Shown piece by piece: positions 35,506 through 48,100 of a DNA stretch of 64,000 nucleotides. How positions within the stretch are numbered: position 1 is the first letter of the stretch; each line of letters opens with the position of its first letter. Made by a program: the position numbers and the translations under genes. The notes beneath the pieces are model-generated. The model saw nothing but the letters and a program-made list of their open reading frames with translations, did no database searches and was not told where the DNA came from. Source of the stretch: Helianthus annuus (Eukaryota; Streptophyta; Magnoliopsida; Asterales; Asteraceae); contig NC_035433.2 of the NCBI RefSeq assembly GCF_002127325.2, forward strand, positions 17,038,611 through 17,102,610. The letters run 5' to 3'.

Positions 35506-38500
35506 GTAGTAGTAGCTTCAGCCTCAGTAGTGGATGCATTGGTTTCGAATAACTGGGGGTACTTTTCTGTCATCTGGTCTTCGCGTTCCCAGGTGTACTC
35601 TGGGCCACGTCGGGAGTTCCAACGAACTCGAACAAGAGGGATTCTCTTGTGTTTGAGGACCTTAACATCCCGGTCCGTGATTTCAACTGGTTCCTCGACG
35701 AACTGCAACCGCTCGTCGATAGTGAGTTCCTTAAAAGGAACTATGAGGGTCTCATCTGACAGGCACTTCTTCAGATTCGACACGTGAAATACATTGTGAA
35801 ATGCACCGAGTTCAGCTGGTAGGTTCAGTCTGTAGGCTACTGGGCCTATTCTTTCAGTGATTTCGAACGGTCCAACATACCGTGGATTGAGTTTGCCTCG
35901 TTTACCAAATCGAACCACACCCTTCCAAGGTGAGACTTTAAGTAATACCCGGTCCCCGACCTGAAATTCCAATGGCTTTTTACGCTTATCCGCGTAGGCT
36001 TTCTGACGGTCGCGTGCTGCCGCCATGCGTTGTCGTATCTGTGAAATCTTTTCTGTGGCGTCCACTACAATCTCTGGACCCATAATCTAACTATCCCCCA
36101 CCTCTGCCCAACAGAGAGGTGACTGGCATTTACGTCCGTACCATGCCTCGAATGGGGCGGCTTGTATGCTGGTGTGATAACTGCTATTATACATAAACTC
36201 CACCAAAGAGAGGTGCTTTTCCCAGCCATTGCCGAAATCGATAACCCATGCTCGAAGCATGTCTTCTAGAGTTTGTATCGTGCGCTCAGACTGCACATCC
36301 GTCTGAGGGTGATATGTTGTGCTCATGCCTAATCGTGAGCCGAAAGATTTGTGTATCGCTTGCCATAGTTCTGACGTAAATCGTGCATCCCGATCCGAAA
36401 TGATGGAGGTGGGCACCCCGTGCCTCGAAACAACTTCTTTAAGATAAATGTCTGCGAGAGTGGAGAACTTATCCGTTTCCTTTATAGCTAGGAAGTGTGC
36501 AGACTTGGTGAGTCGATCCACGATCACCCATATGGTATCATTCCCATGCTGAGATCTAGGTAAGCCTGTAACGAAATCCATGGAAATTTCTTCCCATTTC
36601 CATTGTGGTATCTTAGGTTGTTGAAGTAGGCCCTGTTGGTTTCTGATATTCCACTTTGACCTTTGCACATGCCAAACACTTGCCGACGTAAGTAGCGATG
36701 TGGGCCTTCATGCTAGGCCACCAATACGTGGTTCTGATGTCATGGTACATTTTATCCGAACCTGAATGTACCAAGTAGCGAGACTTCCGCGCTTCGTCCA
36801 TCACAAGCTCTCGTAAACCGCCATAAAGTGGGACCCAAATACGCCCCGTTACATAGTAGGCGCCGTCTTCCTTTTGTTCCATGCTTTGCCTTGAGCCGCG
36901 TAAGGCTTCAGCCTTGACGTTTTCGTGTTTTAATGCTTCTATCTGAGCAGTTCGTATCTGTGCAGGAAGACTGGACTGAATAGTGAGCTGTAGCGCTCGC
37001 ACGCGCATTGAGAGGATATGTGCACAATCAACCACGAAGTCATCTGTGCCCTGTGGCATTGAGAGGATATGTGCACTGCAAAGCCTATCCTCTAGATACT
37101 GAAAACCGGTCTCTTGGGAATCTCCCCAACGGTAGGTGACACCTTTCTGTGTCAGCATAGCAGGCGACTGCGCGATCTTCGGTGTACGCGGTGCAGGCCA
37201 GTTCCTGATCGAATCTATCTTGGGTGGATCAACATGAATCCCATCCCTGTTCACCACATGGCCTAAGAAGTGGACTTCACGAAGCCAGAAGTCGCATTTT
37301 GAAAACTTGGCGTACAGTTGTTCCTTTCGTAGAAGTTCCAAGATATGACGTAAGTGCTGTTCGTGTTCCTCCTGGCTCTTGGAGTAGATCAGAATGTCGT
37401 CGATGAAGACAATGACGAACTTGTCAAGATAGGGTTTGCACACCCTGTTCATAAGATCCATGAAAACTGCGGGCGCGTTCATAAGCCCGAAAGGCATGAC
37501 TAGAAGCTCGTAATGGCCGTAGCGAGTTCTGAATGCTGTCTTGGAGACGTCCTCATCCCGGACTCTCAGTTGATGGTAACCAGACCTTAGATCAATCTTG
37601 GAGTAGTAGCTCGACCCTTGCAACTGGTCGAATAAATCGTCAATACGAGGAAGAGGATAACGGTTCTTCACTTTGACCTGGTTCAGTTCACGGTAATCAA
37701 TTTCACATCCTGAAGGTGCCATCCTTCTTTTCACCGATAATTGGTATCCAATAGTTCTTGTAGCTCCCCAAGGCGAAGAGATAGGTCGGATAAATCCCTT
37801 ATCCAAGATTTCTTGTAGCTGCGTCGATAGTTCTTCCGATTCTGATGGAGCTAAGCGATACGGTGCTCGAGCTATGGGTGCTACTCCTGGAGCGAGCTCG
37901 ATATGAAATTCGTCCTGCCGATGAGGCGGTAGACCAGGTAAATCATTAGGAAACCCCTGAGGAAAGTCGCGTACAACTGGATGGTCTTCCAACTTCTTTT
38001 CTTTCGCTGATGCGTCAGTAACGAGAGCCAAAAATTGCGGTGTGGCCCTTCCGCGAACATTTCTGGGCCTCCCAGAAAGAGGTGATGCCAACTATAGCAC
38101 CACTCTTGTCGCCTTGAACTTCGAGAGCTTCTTGACCCGAACGAGGAATGCGAACAATCTTTTCTTTGCATAGGATTTCTGCTTGCTGCTGCTGCTGGCG
38201 ATTCTGATTTGCAGGCCGTGGACTCCTGAATCCTTAGCTTCTGCTGTGCTCTGATGATCACTATTCTTGCGCTGATGCTGTGCTTGAGACTGAACGGTAG
38301 CCGAACCCTTGCTGGAATACCCATTCCATTTCCGCTGGTTGTCACTAGGAGTTGCGGAAGTAGCAGAAGTGATAGCGGTAGTAATAGTGCTGATACAACT
38401 AGGTAGCCTGCTCTGTTCCACTGCCTGATCCGCGAGGCGATGAGCAAGACGCTGAATATCTTGGATATTGTCGAGGTTAGCCGATGTAGCATGGCTCTGA

Positions 38501-39151
38501 ATCTCAGAGGCTAGACCCTTGAGGTACAATTCGATACGCTTGCTTGGAGGGTCCATCATGGTTGGACACAAGATGGCCAGTTCGTTCGACCGTTTCGTAT
38601 GAGCTTCAATTTCTGACCCCGTCATTTTCAAATGGTAAAGCTCCACTTCCAACTTGTGGATGTCATCACGCGTGCAGTATTCCCTTTTAATGCGTTCTTT
38701 GAATCCGTTTCAGGGGGTGGCGTTAGCAGCTGCCAACCCTAGTATCTGTACTTGTGTGTTCCACCAGGTTAGCGTGATTCCTTCAAAGTACCAGTGGCGT
38801 ACTTGACCCTGCGAGCCTCAGGGCATTCACACATCTCAAATACTGACTCGAGCTTCCCAAACCAATGGAGTAGTCCCACTGCTCCTTCTGTGCCACTGAA
38901 TGTGCTTGGACGACAGTCTATGAAGTTCTTGAATGTGCAGACAGGTTGCTATGCATTCGGACCCGTTGCGCGAGAAAGATAGGTCAAGGTTAAGCGCGAG
39001 AGTTGGGTCACGAGAGTAGGATCTAACATCCTTGGATAGGTCTGGAATAGCAGGTTATACCTCCTGCATGTGCGGCTGCAAGCGCCGCAGCAACTTGTTC
39101 GTTAATGAGAGCCGTCAATTGGGCTTGAGTCATGTTAACACGTCCAGACAT
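35478..39151 (-). pseudogene. C gag-pol, deleted and frameshifted
   Basis: From the 5' end on the minus strand: gag start MSGRVNMTQAQL at 39151; gag body in pieces to about 38200; the zinc knuckles and the protease DSGAD are missing, the frame passing from a Ser/Gln-rich stretch straight to [16 protein letters not shown] sequence near 38150. Reverse transcriptase is present ([22 protein letters not shown] in the frame 38091-36613) but altered near 37700-37780 and shortened after [10 protein letters not shown]. RNase H is almost entirely deleted near 37005-37076. Integrase zinc finger near 36690-36800, a frameshift near 36640, core from 36668, and TAG at 36087-36089 in place of a Gln codon. 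The chromodomain-like end ([18 protein letters not shown]) ends near 35530. It cannot supply protease or RNase H. Confidence 0.92.
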
Positions 39152-39460
39152 GATCGAACAGTAAAGGTAGCATAAGTATGAATGGTTTGCGAGTAATGCG
39201 ATGACAGAAAAGTGTAGGCACATAGGTGTGTTAAGCAGTAACAAGTAGGGAGCAAAGTAATGCGAGCATACTACGAGCAAAGTTCTATGCAATTCTAGCA
39301 AGTAAACATAAACCTTATTACCTAGGATGTCGAGTCTTGCACGTGGAGCGAAGCGTCGTTGTGGATCGTTGAGAGCACTGTTCTGGTTATAGTCTGGTTT
39401 TAATAAAACGTTTTCCCATATTAAAACCAAGTTCTCTATAACCTGGCTCTGATACCAATC
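39152..39460 (-). other. C leader and PBS
   Basis: The PBS (TGGCTCTGATACCAATC on the plus strand, 39444-39460) abuts the right LTR. The leader includes an inverted repeat, CTATAACCAGAACAG/AACCAAGTTCTCTATAACC-like, shared in outline with D and B. The 152-codon frame 39023-39481 runs through leader, PBS and LTR edge and is not a separate gene. Confidence 0.8.
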
Positions 39461-42235
39461 TGTCACACCCCCAAAATCCACACGCGGAGTATCACCGCTT
39501 GGGAGCGTGACTGACCAGGATCAAGCCACCAATCATATTGAACATGTAATTAATATTAAGTAGAATAAATGTAAACCATCCATCCAATACGATAGGTGTT
39601 CAAAACATAACCATAGTTTCAAAGTGTAGCGGAAGCATAGTAAATAATACAACAATAGTTAATAGTTTTAAATGTCATAATAGTTCAACGTAGAAACCAC
39701 GATCCTTGTCCACAACGACCCGCTTCTCCAGTGCAAGCTCCAAGTACCTAACGATCTGCAAGGCATGTAACAGAATGATCAACAAACTAGTTGAGCGAGT
39801 TCACAGAAAATAAATGCGTAATAGTAAGTTCGTTTGTAACGGGTGGCTCTACTGGGCCGTTAGTACGTTCTATTGGTGGGGGCTTCCCACGTTGTATAAC
39901 CACTAGACTATTCGTAACTATAAGTATCCTTCACAACCGAGGATAGTGATCAGTATAAGTATCCTGCACATCCGAGGATAGTGATCAGTATAAGTATCCT
40001 TCACATCCGAGGATAGTGATCAGTATAAGTATCCTTCACAACCGAGGATAGTGATCAGTATAAGTATCCTTCACAACCGAGGATAGTGATCAGTATAAGT
40101 ATCCTTCACAACCGAGGATAGTGATCAGTATAAGTATCCTTCACATCCGAGGATAGTAATATGGTAGTCTAGTCATAGTGTCAGTAGTGTATCTATTCAA
40201 CCTTATCCTTTCAACCCCATTCCCAATACCCCGGGAATCCCATGCCTTGGTAAGAGTGTGAACTCACCTTGGTTTGCTCGGTATGCTAGGTTATGCGTTC
40301 GCAAGTAATCCATCAAGTCCTATTGTGTGCACGTGTAATAAATCAGTTCATGTTCGTAATGATACACAGTTAATCTATGTCACAAAGCGTTTGACAGCTA
40401 ACATCATGTATCATATAAGCATTCCACCCTATTCATGAAGTACGTATACTTTATATAATGTCTTTCACTATATTCTACTTTAGTTATTCATTAACATGCC
40501 TTACTTGGTTAACAGTTTAATAAGGTTAACATACATTGCGCAGTACAGTCATCACTAAAAGATAATAGCATCACCAGTATCATATAAGGAAGTATAAGGA
40601 AGTCGGATACGATCATATGTTTGAAATACGTACAACATTATCACTTTAACAAATTCGGACCACCGCTTTTACAAGAATAAAGTCGGACAAGGTACCTAGG
40701 CGCAAAGGTCGGATGAGCATAGTTCAAAGAACTCGGGCAGGGGATTCCTTTTTAAAACTCGGACAAGGGACTTGTCCCTTATAAAACTCGGACTCCCCAT
40801 CCTTTGCAAAGACTCGGGAATCCATCCCCCTATATAAAGTCGGACTAATGCACCTCGTATATACTTGGATACAAGCACACATACATATGATCAAACTTAC
40901 ACTTCATATGCACTAAATACAAAAATGGCCGCCCAAGACTTTAATTACTCCTACATGATTGGACCGATTAACCTACCAACCAAAAATGTCCCCCACAAGA
41001 CCTCCTGCAAATCTATTTACTTTTAACCTTGAACCCTTCACCACTAGGTAACATGCTAGCCGCCAATGTACATGCATCAATTCATACCACCCCATGCAAA
41101 ATATGTTGGCCGACAATGACTAGGTAACAACACATGCAGTACACATTAGACTTTTGATGTATGTGAAAGACACCATTAATTTCGATGGGACTTCTGTTAT
41201 TAACAAATAGATATAGTCTATGGCCATATTATGGGCTGTCAGTTTCTTCATTATCAATAATAGTTGTAAACTACATCCCTAACCATGTGAGGCCAAACGA
41301 TCACATCACCCCATATCAATTATGGCTGCCCACTATTACATGTTCCCATATTTTAATGCTTCACTAATACATATGGTAATACATATGGTGGCCGACAAAA
41401 GCAACTCACACAAGAGGCTATTGGACCAAAATTCATGCATATTCATGGCATACCATTCATACAAAAAGGATCCTATTATTTACAAGAATCATGGCCGACA
41501 TAAGCGGTTAATCTCTTGCTGCTATAAACTAATCAACAATTTGTGTACATACATTTAACGATTTGTTAAGGCATCGAATAGAAATTAAACAACAACATAA
41601 ACTAACCACGATGGAAGGATCACAAGATTGATCAGAAGGAAACCTTGGGTAATGCAGTTGCCGTCGCACAGAGGTAATAGGGTTCTAGGGTTTACTTCTT
41701 AACCAAATTTCAACGTACAAAAAGGTTAATATCAGGACATGTAATTTGTGCGCTACTGGGCCGAAGCCCAATTCTGTCTCTTTATAATTTTTTTTTTCTT
41801 TTTTTTTTTTTGCTGGCCCACTTCGAGAGTAGGGTGATTTCGGGTGGGGAGTTTATTTCGAGTGGGGGTGTTTTCGTGTGAGAGTGTAAAGATATTTTGG
41901 CAAAGGTTACACATTCATTTCACATTACACTCAAACATATTATGAATACTAAGAATTTATATCAACATAATTCTATTTGGTTTTGAATTAGATATGCCAA
42001 ACATGCTATCAATACGAAACGTGTATGATTATGTACCCACTAATAATGCACACCACACCACACATATATAAATACACGTTTAACACCCACCATGTAAAAC
42101 ATACCAACCACAATACAATTCAACTTATTACTAACACGTACAGTTGTGAAACAAACAAGTCATGTCAACAAACAGTCAAAACAATTAATCGTGCAATAGT
42201 GCGAAGATGGAATCTTAGAAACTCGAGTTGTCACA
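39461..42235 (-). repeat. C right LTR (5' LTR)
   Basis: Nearly identical to 32540-35352. Differences seen: seven rather than eight 35-bp units, a shorter T-run near 41787-41811, and single changes such as the A at about 41967. Directly followed by GCATG and the B leader. Confidence 0.94.
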
Positions 42236-42588
42236 GCATGCTCATCTCAGCTCCTCCTAACTCATGTCGAATGGTTCCCCCAACTCGAATAGTAAACAAA
42301 GAGCATCACATAACATAAGTCACGAATGTTTAGGGAATTACCACCCTATCAGTCATATAACATGTGCAAGGGATACGTAAGTTCATACTATCGTGTTTAA
42401 CGTGCACCAGCGTGCAATATCATATGTAAGTGTCCACTAGTTACGTAGTACAATGAGTATACGAAAGACGAACCTTGCAATCTGGAGCTGAGTGTCATGA
42501 TCGATTTTCGAAGGTGTTCGGTTATAGTCTGGTTTTACAAAAACGTTTTAAAACCTAGTTCACTATAACCAGTGGCTCTGATACCAAC
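42236..42588 (-). other. B left internal region, part 3: leader and PBS
   Basis: Begins with the target copy GCATG, then the B leader, ending with the PBS TGGCTCTGATACCAAC directly against the middle LTR. Matches 49221-49573 of the right internal region. Confidence 0.88.
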
Positions 42589-45160
42589 TGTAACACCCCC
42601 AAAATTCCACCTGCGAAAACCCGCGAGGCGTGTTACGCATCAGAGTTCGAGCCACCAATCACATTGAACCAATGATAAATATTTAAATAAGTCATGACAT
42701 TAATTACTAAAATAAGATGTCAACATGATATCAATTCCCAAAAGTTGTGTAGCGGAAGCATGTAATCGTTTAGCAATCGTTTCATAATAATATTCAAAAT
42801 CAATGTATTGTTTATAAGTGAATCCAAGAGTCTCGATCCATGACCACTCCAGCACTCCCAGATAGCAAGTCCATGTTCCAAGGTTAACGACCTACAAGCA
42901 TGCAAACAAGTGTGTCAGACTACGCTGGTGAGTTCAAGGTTTTGTTAACGTGTTGTGTTACCATATATATGTTAATGCGATTCAATGTTGCGTTACGATG
43001 TCGTTCACGTTAGATACCCTAGGGAGTGTGCCCATATGTATCCGGGGAGTGGGTACCCCTTAACGACCGATTTGATTATTGTACCGTATGCAGCGTCAAT
43101 GATGGGAATGCCTAACCCCAATGCCCGTAACCAGGCATTGGTCAAAGTCAAGGTATCAAACAACCTTGACAAGCTGTAGGAGGTCTTATATCCGCGTTGT
43201 ATTCACAAGTTGTCCTAGTAATTAGTTCACGCCCGTCCTTACGGCCCAGTGTGAGGGTGCCAAACCTAATAGCGCTATCAACTAATTACCCCATTGCCTT
43301 ACAGGCAATCCGGTAGATGATCGTTTCTATGTTCCAGTTGTTTACCCCAAGTTTCCCTTCCAGATGTTTACCAGCTGTCCCAAACCACCGGGACGCATGC
43401 TTGAGAAAATGCAATGAACTAACCTTGGTTTGCTCGGTAAGATACACAAACGGTTCTTGAATTAAAGATGGTCAACCACGTCCTAACAGGGTTACCATAT
43501 AAGTCAGGTTTGGTTCAAGTAAAGCACGTATGGTTACACAGAGTTAACACGTTACAAACACGTATCGATCATGGCGAACACGTATCACATATTGTCGGTC
43601 AAGTTCATATCATACTAACGCTTATACACACCCAAAGATAAAGCCCGATAACAAGCGGCCCAAACAATAAACAGATAAGTCAACTTGTACGGTTCATACA
43701 TCTTGTGCGACGGGAAAACATGTTGTGCGATTACGATTTGGGCTGCTCGGCCCAAATGACGTATCAGTGTGTGTGGCCCAACATGTAAACAGACATTTCA
43801 ACTTGTGCGATCCAAAGGATCTTGTGCGACTGTACTGGGTTGTGCGATCGGCCTTTGGGCTTGTCCGGCCCAATGACATAAGTATTCCAAAAACATAACG
43901 GCCCAACTAAATAGTCCATAGCAGCTTGTGCGGTCCGGTTGCCCTTGTGCGATCCAGTCAAGCTTGTGCGACTGGATAGTCTTGTGCGATCAGAAAGCTT
44001 ACGTGATGATTCTGATCTTGTGCGTTTAAACATGTGCGATCAGATCAGATTTCATGTAACCTGACCTTGTGCGATCCATTTTAATTTCCGGATATCATGC
44101 TTATTCGGTTACAAGTTTCCAGTTTACATTCTAATCAATTAACAGTCAATCGGTTTCAATCAATCAATAGTTTCCAAACATGTGATTATCAATCAACAAC
44201 TAATTAATTTCAAAACATGCTAGATCTCGATCAACCAAGGTTGTTACAACCAATCCACATAAACCCTAACCAAATTATAGCATGAATCAAGATCTAATCA
44301 ACTCTTATAATTCGGTTCGACTTCATCCGATTTCATGAACAACAACTTATCAAACCATACTTGATTTGAGTACATGAACATACAACCAATTACCAATATT
44401 TGATACTAAAACATCATGCAAATAAATCCGAAAACAGGATAGGATAACCAATTGACATCAACATACAAATCCGATTTCATACAATCTCAGCATCAAACAA
44501 TCTTGTATAGCATCTAATCACATGAGCCAAATACCTAACATTGTCAATCAATATTACTAGCATAAAAACCCTAGTTCATACATGACAAGATCACCTAGCA
44601 TGGCAACTAGATAACAATGAAATACTAACCAGAAGTGTGATACGACAAGCTTGATCGAGAGAAAAGGCTTCGAAGAACCAAGGCTGCCTTCGGTTCGGAT
44701 TGAGAGAGAGAAAGTGTGTGTGTGCTCTAGGGTTTGTGTGTGTGAAGATGTCTTGTGACTAAATGAGAGAACAACCCCTAAAGTGGGTGTTTGTTTGCGG
44801 AGAAAAGAAGAGTGGGCCGAACCCCTATATGGGTTGCCCGTTGGTCACGAGTTCACGAGTTCAAGCATATGGTGACAAGAATGAGATGTTTGGCCCAACA
44901 TGGGCTTGTGCGAACTGGTTATGTTGTACGATTGCATTATATCAACATATAACATATATACATATATATTCTATCACGTATCACATAAAGTTCACATAAG
45001 TTACATTACACACAAAATAGGTTCTGAACTACGAGTTGTCACAGTATCCCCAACTAAAAAGAAATTTCGTCCCGAAATTTGGTACGCACTCACTGAGAAA
45101 GCTAGATAAGTTAAAGCTAGGTAAGTTATATCGTTTGCTGGTTTTTCCCGGGGTGTCACA
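42589..45160 (-). repeat. B middle LTR, shared by both internal regions
   Basis: Starts TGTAACACCCCC at 42589 and ends GGGGTGTCACA at 45160. It differs from the outer LTRs by few bases, for example one fewer C in the first GCGAAAACCC stretch. It acts as 5' LTR of the left unit and 3' LTR of the right unit, with PBS on one side and PPT on the other. Confidence 0.92.
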
Positions 45161-48100
45161 TCCTCCCCAACTTGAATGGGAATTTCGTCCCGAAATTCAC
45201 TGGTGATATCAAGAGTTGGTTCAATCCCTTGAACAGTTGAGAGCATTGAAGTTTTAACATATCCTTCCGTTCCTATGTGAACTCCAGTCCACGTATTGAA
45301 GTTTAACAAGCCCTCACGATTGTCATATGACTCATGCTAGCGAACCTTGACTTCTTGCCTATGCTTTCGATAGATTTCCTGATATATATACACAACTGAT
45401 CCGATGACCTCAAATTCCGGTAAGGGTATCACCAGGGTTTCATCAGGCAACCACTGCCTTAAACCTAAGGCATACATACCATTACGATAGTTATCCCGTT
45501 TCATCAATTAGCCTGAGTTTGTGAGCCAAGTCACCGTTTGTTCCAGTAATCCGAATGTCTCACGCGTCGTAAAGTAAGTTGGCCATGTTTCCTATAGTAT
45601 ACCGCACCCCCCCCCCCAGGGTGATGCTTTCGATATGACACGTTTGCCTACAACAAACTCCCAGCGTTTCCTAAGCTAATCAGCTTTCCTAGCGCTCATG
45701 CGCTGCCATCAAACAATTTCCGATCTAAGCAATGTTCGAGAGTTTTGAGCTCAGGTCCTGGACCTGCGATTACGTTGTCAACTACATTAGTCCAACAAGG
45801 AGATTAGAGTTACTGTCCAGGTTATGCCTCAGCATGGGCTATATGCATACTATCATGGTGCAGCTGCATTGGAGGTTCTCCCCAAGATAAGTGTCCTTCC
45901 CAAACGTTTACTAAAGTCAGTTATGCACATACTTACAACATGCCTTCGTGTGCTCAGATGGTTCGTCACTTTGCTCGATTGTCCTACAGTAATAAGCAAT
46001 GTTCATGTCAAGACGTGGGTTAAAGGTGTGCGCCATGCCCGCCTTGCATTAGGTATAGCCCAATAGGTAATAGGAGTTGGCACCTCATGCCTATAATCCG
46101 TCACTTCCAGAGAAATTTTCACAAGCTGAGAAGACTCATCAGTTCCCTTGACTGCAAGGAGGTGCGTTGGTCACATTCAGCGATCAACGATTGTTACTGT
46201 TTGTGTTTCCATTTCGAGTTGTGAATAGACTAGTGGCAGCATTCATAGCAGCCTGCTCCCATCTTCCACATAGGTGTTGCTAGTTTCTTATACTTCGCCT
46301 TGACTTTTCCCAAAGTCAAAAGTCATACCCATACATTGTTAGACGGGTTTTCATGCCCAATCATCAGTACAAGATTTACATGTCCAAACATCTTTCTTTA
46401 AAGTCCAGTTGAATAGAATTTTCGAAGCCGGTGTGTTTTGCTAACCACAACTTCCCTACCGTTGCTGTGAAATGAGATTTATAGTCGTTCTATGAGTTAA
46501 TGGATATCGTTCGTTTCACCAAGGTTGCTCTTCCATGCCCCGCATGGACTCAACTTGAAAATTCTCTCCCGTTAGTTCCCTAGTTTGTACAGAACGAGTT
46601 GGGTCAGGTGGGTTAGAGTCGATGGCGAGCTGCAAAGTCCATACACGTTCAGGTTCCACAGTCGTAATCCACCCAGAAGTTCCATCCAACGATGCCATTT
46701 ACTGATTTAGCTCTTTCGAAACCAGAGTACACGGAAGGCCCTTGTGATCGGTCTAAGTAACGCGTTTGGTACCGTCCAAGTAATGCCTCCGTGTAACTCC
46801 AAAGACCACGGTTTTCACCACCAGTGGTGTGTCATGCCGTTCTTCTTTGTAATTTCATTACGTAAGTCGTTACTCTCTCATGTTGCGTCGACGTGTAACT
46901 GGGACTCTGATTCAAAACATAATGATATACCACTGTATTACCCATGCCCTTGGGTAAAAATGAGGCTCAGTACCTTACTGAATTAGGATTCGAAAGCTGA
47001 AGAGACGTCCTCATGTTCTGTCTTTCGCGAACACGGCACCCCGCTGTGCTAAGGGGATCTAAGCTATGCGACCTTCGAAATTCCTGTGATAAATCAAGCG
47101 GAACCAAGAAATCGTTGTATCCCCGAAGGACTTTTAGTGTCGATCAATTGCCAAAGAAAGCGGGTCTTAGCGAGATTCACGTGCATTCCCACTTTGTTGA
47201 TTACATTACCCAAAAGGTACCTCTCGAATTTCAGAAGCTACATTTATCAAGACCTCGCGTGCTGTGGCTCCTCCATCAGGACCTCCCAAATAGGATAAAA
47301 AGTTGTCCATGTTGTTGCTTTCCCCCTGAAAAGGGTTCAAAATGTCACCCAATAGCACGGTCGGTTCACATGATCTATGAGGCTGCTGGTGTGATGATCG
47401 CTCTAAAGGTCTTGGAGTGCAAAGTTGTATGGTCGAATTGCGTCTGGTAAGCTTCTTTAAGAACTTTCTCCCCTTGGGTTTCCATCTGATAATAATGCGC
47501 TCGTAAGTTAATCCTTGAATGAAAGCTCGTCTCTTGTAACTAGTCGATCGGTTTTCGATACATGGCCGCGGCAAACGGTTCTCAACTGTCGTCTCGATGG
47601 GTGCTCGGTAATTGGTACGTACACACAGAAAGGCTTATCTTCACGGATATAACTGGGGCTTCCCAAAGTGAGAATTAGGTCCAACAAACTCTTATGCTAC
47701 AGTTCTCGTAGTAGATTACACGGTTCTTTCAACCCTTCTGGTGTAAGGCGGTAGGAGTATGAGTATTCGGAGCTCCCTCTAATCGTGAGATCACTGAGTT
47801 TCTGACTAATAGTTGTGGTAGTAGACCTGAAAGCTCCTCCAATTGCACTTTGAGATGAGTCACAACAATCAGTGGGTCCTCGATCCTATCTTACTTAGTC
47901 TGATCATTAGATATGGTTGCTAATACAGTGAGGTCCTCCTTCCATAGGCGCTTTCGAGGCTGTCATTACTGACATGATGCCAATCTTTTCACCACTCTGG
48001 TACTTTAGAGCATATAGTGACGCCAAATTTCTTCTCACAGGGTACGTCCGGGCGATATGTCTGTAACTGCTAAGAATAGCAGAGGTAACACCGGTGTCGA

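Larger units (their letters stand above)
32540..42235 (-). mobile_element. C: complete-ended, internally deleted Ty3/gypsy element
   Basis: Minus-strand element of 9696 bp inserted in B. Right LTR 39461-42235 (2775 bp), left LTR 32540-35352 (2813 bp), PBS 39444-39460, PPT 35353-35365. Target-site duplication GCATG at 32535-32539 and 42236-42240; the empty site is at 49221-49225. The LTRs differ mainly by one 35-bp repeat unit and a poly-T length change, so insertion is recent. The body lacks the zinc knuckles, protease and most of RNase H. Confidence 0.96.
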
